DNA from: an uncultured Burkholderiales bacterium
GTDB taxonomy: Bacteria; Pseudomonadota; Gammaproteobacteria; Burkholderiales; Burkholderiaceae_C
Assembly: GCA_903952885.1 (NCBI GenBank)
Contig: CAJBHE010000282.1
Location: 1-28,071, forward strand
Direction of reading: 5' to 3'
DNA: 28,071 nt
Below the pieces are notes generated by a model. The model was not told where the DNA came from, searched no databases, and saw only the letters and a list, made by a program, of their open reading frames with translations. A program made the position numbers and the translations under genes. Numbering within the stretch: position 1 is the first letter of the stretch; each line of letters begins with the position of its first letter. This document shows positions 22,927-28,071 of this stretch, piece after piece.

Positions 22927-24309
22927 TCAGCGCATGCCAGGAAAGCCACCACCGCCGCCCGTCATGCCTTTCATACCGCCGAGCTTTTTCATCATCTTCA
23001 TCATGCCGCCGCCACTCATCTTCTTCATCATGGTTTGCATTTGCTCAAACTCTTTGAGCAAGCGGTTCACGTCTTGCACTTGCACGCCAGCACCTGCAGC
23101 AATGCGGCGCTTGCGGGTGGCTTTGATGAGGTCGGGCTTGCGGCGCTCCAGCGGCGTCATGCTGTGGATGATGCCTTGCTTGCGACCCATGTCTTTCTCA
23201 GCCTTATCCATGTCGACTTGACCGGCTTTGGCCGCCATTTGCGCGGGTAATTTGTCCATGAGGTTGGACAGGCCACCCATGGAGCGCATTTGCTGAATTT
23301 GTGTAAGGAAGTCGTTCAAGTCAAAAGCATCGCCGCGCTTGACCTTCTCGGCCAGCTTTTGCGCCGCTGCCATATCAACACCGGCGGTGACTTGCTCGAC
23401 CAAGGCCAAGATGTCGCCCATGCCCAGCACGCGACCGGCATGGCGGTTGGCATCGAACAGCTCTAAGCCGTCCAGCTTCTCGCTGGTACCCGCAAACTTG
23501 ATGGGCGCACCGGTGATCTGGCGCACCGACAAAGCTGCACCACCACGTGAATCGCCATCGAGTTTGGTCAACACAATGCCGGTCAAGGGCAGCGCATCGC
23601 TGAATGCCTTGGCGGTGTTGATGGCGTCCTGGCCTTGCATGGCGTCGACCACAAACAAAGTCTCGACGGGGTTCAACACGCTGTGCAGATCTTTGATCTC
23701 GGCCATCAGGGCTTCGTCAATCGCCAAGCGACCGGCCGTGTCGACCAGCAGCACATCAAAGTAATGTTTACGAGCGTAGTCGAGTGCAGCACGAGCAATG
23801 TCAGCAGGCTTTTGATCGGGTGAGCTGGGGAACCATTCGGCGCCAGCTTGTGCGGTAACGGTTTTGAGCTGCTCAATAGCAGCGGGGCGGTAGACGTCGC
23901 CTGAGACGGTCAGCACCTTTTTCTTGCGTTGGTTGATCAGCCAACGCGCCAGCTTAGCGGTGGTGGTGGTTTTACCAGCGCCTTGCAAACCTGCCATCAA
24001 AATCACGGCAGGCGGTTGAGCCGCGAGGTTCAAGTCGCTCACTCCCTCGCCCATGGTGACGGCCAACTCTTGGTTGACGATGGCCACCAAGGCTTGGCCG
24101 GGCTGCAAAGAACCCACCACTTCTTGGCCGAGGGCTTTTTCTTTGACGCGGGCAATGAAGTCGCGCACCACGGGCAGTGCCACGTCGGCTTCGAGCAGAG
24201 CCATGCGCACCTCTCGCAACATGTCGGCCACGTTGCTTTCGGTGATGCGGGCCTGTCCACTGATGTGTTTGACGAGGCGCGAGAGTTTGTCGGTCAAGGC
24301 TGAGGCCAT
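22927..24309 (-). CDS. ffh: Signal recognition particle protein Ffh (SRP54)
   Basis: A 460-residue protein with the complete SRP54 plan. The N domain covers about 1-95. The G domain has the P loop GLQGAGKT (107-114), DVYRPAAIEQL, VDTAGRLAIDE and LTKLDGDSRGGAALS. The M domain follows, with the methionine-rich end MQTMMKKMSGGGMMKMMKKLGG that binds signal peptides and 4.5S RNA. It targets nascent inner-membrane proteins to FtsY. It is divergent from the cytochrome c assembly-type gene by 57 bases, a pairing also seen in E. coli (ffh next to ypjD). Confidence 0.97.
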   Translation of the reverse strand: MASALTDKLSRLVKHISGQARITESNVADMLREVRMALLEADVALPVVRDFIARVKEKALGQEVVGSLQPGQALVAIVNQELAVTMGEGVSDLNLAAQPPAVILMAGLQGAGKTTTTAKLARWLINQRKKKVLTVSGDVYRPAAIEQLKTVTAQAGAEWFPSSPDQKPADIARAALDYARKHYFDVLLVDTAGRLAIDEALMAEIKDLHSVLNPVETLFVVDAMQGQDAINTAKAFSDALPLTGIVLTKLDGDSRGGAALSVRQITGAPIKFAGTSEKLDGLELFDANRHAGRVLGMGDILALVEQVTAGVDMAAAQKLAEKVKRGDAFDLNDFLTQIQQMRSMGGLSNLMDKLPAQMAAKAGQVDMDKAEKDMGRKQGIIHSMTPLERRKPDLIKATRKRRIAAGAGVQVQDVNRLLKEFEQMQTMMKKMSGGGMMKMMKKLGGMKGMTGGGGGFPGMR

Positions 24310-24366
24310 ATAAACCCCTTCAGAGGGCTGGTTTTTGCGTGTGTAGCGAAACGCTAAACTGTTGAC

Positions 24367-25179
24367 ATGATTTTAGCCAGCGCAATCCCGCTCAACCTAT
24401 GGCTTGCCGTTCCCACGGCGGCCGCTTACGCCTTGACTGCCCTCATCGGCCCGCGCGTGGCGCCCAGCATGGGCCACCGGCTGTTGAGTGTGCCTTGGGC
24501 GCTGCATGGTTTGGGTTTGGTGTTTGCGCTCTTTGCGCCGCAAGACGGTGGTTTGCGCTTTGGCTTTGCGCCCGCGCTATCGGTCACGACTTGGCTGATG
24601 CTCACCTTTTATGTGTTGGAGCAACACTGGTTCCCAAAGCTTCGCACGCGCTGGACGCTGTCGATCGTGGGCGCTGCGGTGGTGTTGCTGGCTGCTGCCT
24701 TCCCTGGTGCAGCCTTGCACACGCAGACATCGCCTTTGCTGCCCTTGCACTTGGCGCTGGGCGTGGCGTCTTACGGCTTGTTTGCCGCGGCTGTGGTGCA
24801 CGCTTGGCTAATGACGCGTGCTGAAAAACACATGCGCTTAGGCGCTGACACGCATGTGGGCTTGCCATTGCTCACACTTGAGCGCCTAACTTTCCGTTTT
24901 GTGACGGTCGGTTTTGTTTTGCTAACCGCCACTTTGGCGGCAGGCTGGTTGTTTGGCGATAGCTTGTACGGAGCCCAAGCTGCTTGGCGTTGGGAACACA
25001 AAACAGTGTTTTCGTTGCTGTCTTGGCTCACATTTGCTGTCCTGTTGTTGGGGCGCGGTCGCTTCGGCTGGCGAGGTCGCAAAGCGATACGCGTACTTTA
25101 CATCGGCTCAGGCTTGTTACTGCTGGGCTATGCAGGCTCACGCTTTGTGCTGGAAGTCATCTTAGGACGCGTGGCATGA
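24367..25179 (+). CDS. CcsA/YpjD-family cytochrome c assembly-like membrane protein
   Basis: A 270-residue integral membrane protein with about eight hydrophobic helices. The pattern fits the YpjD/HemX branch of the CcsA family: the C-terminal block has AWRWEHKTVFSLLSWLTFAVLL, then GWRGRKAIRVLYIGSGLLLLGYAGSRF. Histidines at the membrane boundary (LHLALGVASYG region, HKT) could ligate heme, as in CcsA relatives. The exact role of YpjD proteins is not settled. The tryptophan-rich WWD motif of true CcsA/CcmF heme handlers is not complete here. The stop overlaps the next ATG by three bases, so it is coupled to the PP0621-type gene. Confidence 0.85.
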   Translation: MILASAIPLNLWLAVPTAAAYALTALIGPRVAPSMGHRLLSVPWALHGLGLVFALFAPQDGGLRFGFAPALSVTTWLMLTFYVLEQHWFPKLRTRWTLSIVGAAVVLLAAAFPGAALHTQTSPLLPLHLALGVASYGLFAAAVVHAWLMTRAEKHMRLGADTHVGLPLLTLERLTFRFVTVGFVLLTATLAAGWLFGDSLYGAQAAWRWEHKTVFSLLSWLTFAVLLLGRGRFGWRGRKAIRVLYIGSGLLLLGYAGSRFVLEVILGRVA

Positions 25180-25388
25180 AGTACCTGGCGCTGCTCTTCA
25201 TCGTCTTGGGCGGTATCTGGTGGATTCGCCAACAACGAAAACCCGACCAAGCGCCGCCAAAAAAAACAGGTCCACAAGTAATGGTGCCCTGTGGCCACTG
25301 CAGCATGCACATACCGCATGACGATGCCATTCGTGGCACGCACGGCGTATATTGCAGCACTGCGCACCGCGACAGCCATGAAGGCTGA
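25176..25388 (+). CDS. PP0621-family small membrane zinc-ribbon protein
   Basis: A 70-residue protein. A membrane helix occupies residues 2-17 (KYLALLFIVLGGIWWI), followed by a basic linker. The C-terminal part has Cys39-x2-Cys42 and Cys60-x3-His64 (VPCGHCSMHIP, YCSTAHRD), a compact zinc-ribbon-like site typical of the PP0621 family found in this neighbourhood in betaproteobacteria and pseudomonads. Function is unknown. The ATG overlaps the preceding stop, and the TGA lies four bases before the preferred ampD start, so all three are likely in one transcript. Confidence 0.85.
   Translation: MKYLALLFIVLGGIWWIRQQRKPDQAPPKKTGPQVMVPCGHCSMHIPHDDAIRGTHGVYCSTAHRDSHEG
25380..25384 (+). promoter_or_regulatory. 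Ribosome-binding site favouring the ampD start at 25393
   Basis: GAAGG lies eight bases before the ATG at 25393. The alternative in-frame ATG at 25378, overlapping the PP0621 gene, has no such site. Confidence 0.6.
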
Positions 25389-25392
25389 GCCC

Positions 25393-25962
25393 ATGAACAG
25401 CTTGTGGCGCGAAGGTTGGTATCGGTTTGCCAAACGTACCCCCTCGCCCAACTTTGGACCACGACCCGTTGACACGTCAATCGACTTGGTGGTGCTACAC
25501 GCCATCAGCTTGCCGCCTGGGCAATACGGCGGCTGCGAAATAGAGGCACTCTTCACCAACACGCTGGATTGGGATGCGCATCCCTACTTCCAGCAAATTC
25601 GAGGCACCGAGGTGTCAGCACATTTTGTGATTCGTCGCGATGGCGGCCTCATTCAGTTTGTCAGCTGCAACGATCGCGCATGGCACGCTGGCCAGTCTAA
25701 CTACCAAGGGCGCGACAACTGTAATGACTTCTCGATTGGCATCGAGCTTGAAGGATTAGAAGGCCATCCCTTTGAAGTGCCTCAGTACGAAACCCTCAGC
25801 AGCATTTGTGCGGCCATCGCACAACATTACAAATTGCACCATATCGCAGGTCACGAACATGTGGCACCCAAACGCAAACAAGACCCTGGCGCAGGATTTG
25901 ATTGGCCACGTTTGCAGCAATCTTTGGGGTGGGCTGACAACAGTTTTCCAGCGAAAAATTAA
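25393..25962 (+). CDS. ampD: 1,6-anhydro-N-acetylmuramyl-L-alanine amidase AmpD
   Basis: A 189-residue cytoplasmic zinc amidase. Zinc ligands are His36 (VVLHAISLPPG), His154 (GHEHVAP) and Asp164 (KQDPG); Lys162 and Glu118 (GIELEG) match the catalytic residues. The numbering of His154, Lys162 and Asp164 is the same as in E. coli AmpD. It cleaves the stem peptide from anhydromuropeptides during cell-wall recycling and so keeps AmpR-controlled beta-lactamase low. It has no signal peptide, as expected. It is the last gene before the long nrdA leader region. Confidence 0.95.
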   Translation: MNSLWREGWYRFAKRTPSPNFGPRPVDTSIDLVVLHAISLPPGQYGGCEIEALFTNTLDWDAHPYFQQIRGTEVSAHFVIRRDGGLIQFVSCNDRAWHAGQSNYQGRDNCNDFSIGIELEGLEGHPFEVPQYETLSSICAAIAQHYKLHHIAGHEHVAPKRKQDPGAGFDWPRLQQSLGWADNSFPAKN

Positions 25963-26187
25963 TTTTTCATCATTCATCAAAAAAAATTGATTTGCATATT
26001 TTTTATGAATTTCAATTTCAGTTGAAGACACCATGCGCATCAGCGCCCCAAACAACTTGGAATATGGCGCCAACACTAGATTTCTAATTCAATCGCCCAC
26101 CAATACTGAGCTCAAGCAGGTGTCAAAATTCCTAAGTGCCAGACACTTGGTTTGACGCGATTTCAAATGTAATCATTTTCTACCAAA
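25963..26187. other. AT-rich intergenic stretch before the nrdA promoter
   Basis: No convincing gene here. The start is AT-rich, with a 16-base palindrome GAAAAATTAATTTTTC (25953-25968) across the ampD stop and an A8 run at about 25979. An imperfect hairpin lies at 26122-26156: GTCAAA pairs with TTTGAC, and inside it AAGTG pairs with CACTT. It may end the ampD transcript or be a regulatory structure. Short reading frames in this stretch show no family features. Confidence 0.5.
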
Positions 26188-26203
26188 ACGCTACCGGTAG
26201 TGT
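26188..26203. promoter_or_regulatory. NrdR box 1 (candidate)
   Basis: The 16-mer at 26188-26203 has the core palindrome CTACCGGTAG and a TAGTGT right end, about 11 of 16 matches to the NrdR consensus. It lies exactly 32 bases upstream of a better box, the usual three-turn spacing. Confidence 0.6.
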
Positions 26204-26204
26204 G

Positions 26205-26233
26205 TTGGCACATGGGCGAACACCAGATATAGT
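26205..26233 (+). promoter_or_regulatory. Sigma70 promoter for nrdA
   Basis: TTGGCA (26205-26210) and TATAGT (26228-26233) are separated by 17 bases. The -10 element lies inside NrdR box 2, so NrdR binding would block polymerase. Predicted start is near 26240, about 74 bases before the ATG. Confidence 0.65.
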
Positions 26234-26235
26234 GT
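26220..26235. promoter_or_regulatory. NrdR box 2
   Basis: ACACCAGATATAGTGT matches the NrdR consensus ACACWATATATWGTGT at 14 of 16 positions. NrdR represses ribonucleotide reductase genes when dATP/ATP is high. Confidence 0.75.
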
Positions 26236-26313
26236 CGGCTTGGAATTTAAAAAGTGGTCATGACGCCGCTTTTGCTACGCACGATTGAACTGCTCACAAG
26301 GAAGAAAAAAGAC

Positions 26314-28071
26314 ATGCAAACCGCAGAAACTGCTGTGCACACATCATCAATGGGTCACGTATCTGTCGCACACGATCGTGCTTCAACAGAGAGCCCCACC
26401 ATGTTGACGCATTACCAAATCATTCGCCGCAACGGCGCCGTGGTGCCTTTCGAACCCGCCAAGATTGCTGTCGCCATGATGAAGGCTTTTTTGGCCGTAC
26501 ACGGCACACAGGGCGCGGCATCTGCTAGTGTTCGCGAAATGGTCGAAGCCCTCACCCAAGCTGTGGTGCGCGCCTTGATGCGATCACGACCAGGCGGCGG
26601 CACCTTCCACATTGAAGACGTGCAAGACCAGGTTGAATTGGGCCTGATGCGCGGTGGTCACCACGAAATTGCCCGGGCTTACGTGCTCTACCGCGAAGGT
26701 CGTAACCAAGAGCGTGCCCACATCAAAGAAGAGCAAGCACCGGCTGCACCGACGCTGCACGTGATCGACAACGGCCACCGCGTGGCCCTGGACTTGAACA
26801 ACTTGCAACGTCTGATTAACGACTCATGTGCTGGCTTGGGCGCTGACGTCAAACCCGACCCGATCATGGCTGAAACCATGCGCAACCTGTATGACGGCGT
26901 GCCTATGGACGAGGTGTACAAAGCTGCCATCTTGGCCACACGTACCCTAATCGAAAAAGACCCAGACTACACCTACGCCACTGCACGTTTGTTGATGCAC
27001 ACCATTGCCAAAGAAGTGCTGGGCAAAGAAGTGCTGCACGCCGACATGGGCCAACACTACGCCGAGTACTTTCCACAGTTCATCCAAAAAGGCGTGGACA
27101 ACGAGTTGCTCGACCCCGCCATGTTGCAGTTTGACCTGCCACGCTTGGGCGCAGCCCTCAAAGCAAGCCGTGATTTGCAATTTGATTACCTGGGTTTGCA
27201 AACCTTGTATGACCGATACTTCCTGCACGTGCGCAAGACCCGCATTGAATTGCCACAAGCCTTCTTCATGCGCGTAGCCATGGGCCTGTCGCTGAACGAA
27301 GTGGACCGCGAAGCACGCGCCATTGAGTTCTACGAAGTACTCTCGTCGTTCGACTTCATGTCGAGCACGCCCACGCTGTTCAACAGCGGCACCTTACGCT
27401 CACAGCTCTCCAGCTGCTATTTATCGACCGTGCCCGACCACTTGGACGGCATCTATGAGTTGATCAAAGAAAACGCTTTGTTGTCTAAATTTGCAGGCGG
27501 CCTGGGCAACGACTGGACCCGCGTGCGCGCTTTGGGCAGCCACATCAAGGGCACCAATGGCGAATCACAAGGCGTGGTGCCATTCCTGAAAGTGGTCAAC
27601 GACACCGCCGTGGCGGTGAACCAAGGCGGCAAGCGCAAAGGCGCAGTGTGTACCTACCTCGAAACTTGGCACTTGGACATCGAGGAATTCCTCGAGTTGC
27701 GCAAGAACACCGGTGACGACCGCCGTCGTACCCACGACATGAACACGGCCAACTGGATTCCAGACTTGTTCATGCGTCGCGTGATGGAAAAAGGCGAGTG
27801 GACTTTGTTCTCTCCTTCTGATGTGCCTGATTTGCACGACTTGTTCGGCGCTGAATTCGAAAAAGCCTACGTGGCCTACGAAGCCAAAGCCAAGCGCGGC
27901 GAAATCAAGCCAAGTAAAACCTTGCAAGCCACCGACATGTGGCGCAAGATGCTGACCATGTTGTTTGAAACGGGGCACCCATGGATCACCTTCAAAGACC
28001 CATGCAACGTGCGCTCCCCCCAGCAGCACGTTGGCGTAGTGCACTCGTCGAACCTGTGTACAGAGATCACA
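26314..28071 (+). CDS. nrdA: Ribonucleoside-diphosphate reductase class Ia, alpha subunit (5' part)
   Basis: The frame from the ATG at 26314 stays open to the window edge (586 codons), so the 3' end is missing. AAGGA at 26298-26302 supports this start; an internal ATG at 26401 begins the conserved part. The ATP-cone (about 32-120, YQIIRRNGAVVPFEPAKI) gives allosteric control of overall activity. The barrel begins later, with SQLSSCYLST containing the first redox cysteine. The last residues, SSNLCTEIT, contain the active-site Asn, the radical-bearing Cys and the Glu. It reduces ribonucleotides to deoxyribonucleotides together with NrdB, presumably encoded downstream. The first ~29 residues are an unusual extension without family similarity. 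Expression is probably under NrdR. Confidence 0.96.
   Translation, partial: MQTAETAVHTSSMGHVSVAHDRASTESPTMLTHYQIIRRNGAVVPFEPAKIAVAMMKAFLAVHGTQGAASASVREMVEALTQAVVRALMRSRPGGGTFHIEDVQDQVELGLMRGGHHEIARAYVLYREGRNQERAHIKEEQAPAAPTLHVIDNGHRVALDLNNLQRLINDSCAGLGADVKPDPIMAETMRNLYDGVPMDEVYKAAILATRTLIEKDPDYTYATARLLMHTIAKEVLGKEVLHADMGQHYAEYFPQFIQKGVDNELLDPAMLQFDLPRLGAALKASRDLQFDYLGLQTLYDRYFLHVRKTRIELPQAFFMRVAMGLSLNEVDREARAIEFYEVLSSFDFMSSTPTLFNSGTLRSQLSSCYLSTVPDHLDGIYELIKENALLSKFAGGLGNDWTRVRALGSHIKGTNGESQGVVPFLKVVNDTAVAVNQGGKRKGAVCTYLETWHLDIEEFLELRKNTGDDRRRTHDMNTANWIPDLFMRRVMEKGEWTLFSPSDVPDLHDLFGAEFEKAYVAYEAKAKRGEIKPSKTLQATDMWRKMLTMLFETGHPWITFKDPCNVRSPQQHVGVVHSSNLCTEIT

Noticed and set aside
1..28071. CRISPR array, prophage, insertion sequence or transfer island boundaries
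   Set aside because: No regularly spaced repeats, integrase, transposase or tRNA genes were seen.

Overview
The window reads as chromosomal DNA of a motile Gram-negative betaproteobacterium, most likely a member of the Burkholderiales/Comamonadaceae. I base this on protein style, moderate GC, and the ffh - cytochrome c assembly gene - PP0621-type gene - ampD - nrdA neighbourhood. Genus is not resolvable by eye. There are no tRNA or rRNA genes, CRISPR arrays or insertion sequences.

Bases 1-18439 are a flagellar island. It opens with the end of flgA, then flgM and flgN on the plus strand. A convergent minus-strand operon follows (read 4705 to 1325): an FlgP/LPP20-type lipoprotein, an FlgT-like protein, a LysM protein, a second FliK-like protein and an FlhB C-terminal-domain protein (FlhX). 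A sigma54-dependent activator without receiver domain (4838-5938) is divergent from it. Next come motB and motA (motA carries a one-base frameshift in a G7 run), fliS, and the block flhA-flhF-flhG-fliA followed by an unrecognised membrane-anchored protein. fliK-fliL-fliM-fliN run divergently from flhA.

The regulation can be read in the DNA. A consensus sigma54 promoter precedes flhA, whose operon encodes FliA (sigma28). Three sigma28-type promoters, all with an 11-base spacer, precede flgM, fliS and the flgP-flgT-LysM-fliK2-flhX operon. This suggests a cascade: sigma54 activator, then flhA-flhF-flhG-fliA, then late genes, with FlgM as the brake.

Bases 18448-19942 hold a small island beside the flagellar genes: a bactofilin coupled to a TetR-like regulator, and a divergent small HTH protein with a C-terminal membrane anchor, flanked by palindromes. 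A bidirectional terminator separates this from the housekeeping part: an alpha-carbonic anhydrase with an unusual membrane/coiled-coil N-terminal extension, miaB, ffh, a CcsA/YpjD-like membrane protein, a PP0621-type zinc-ribbon protein, ampD, and the 5' part of nrdA, whose promoter is overlapped by a pair of NrdR-box-like sites.

The best candidates for something undescribed are the sigma28-driven flgP-flgT-LysM-fliK2-flhX operon, the unknown membrane protein translationally coupled to fliA, and the bactofilin/TetR/membrane-HTH island.
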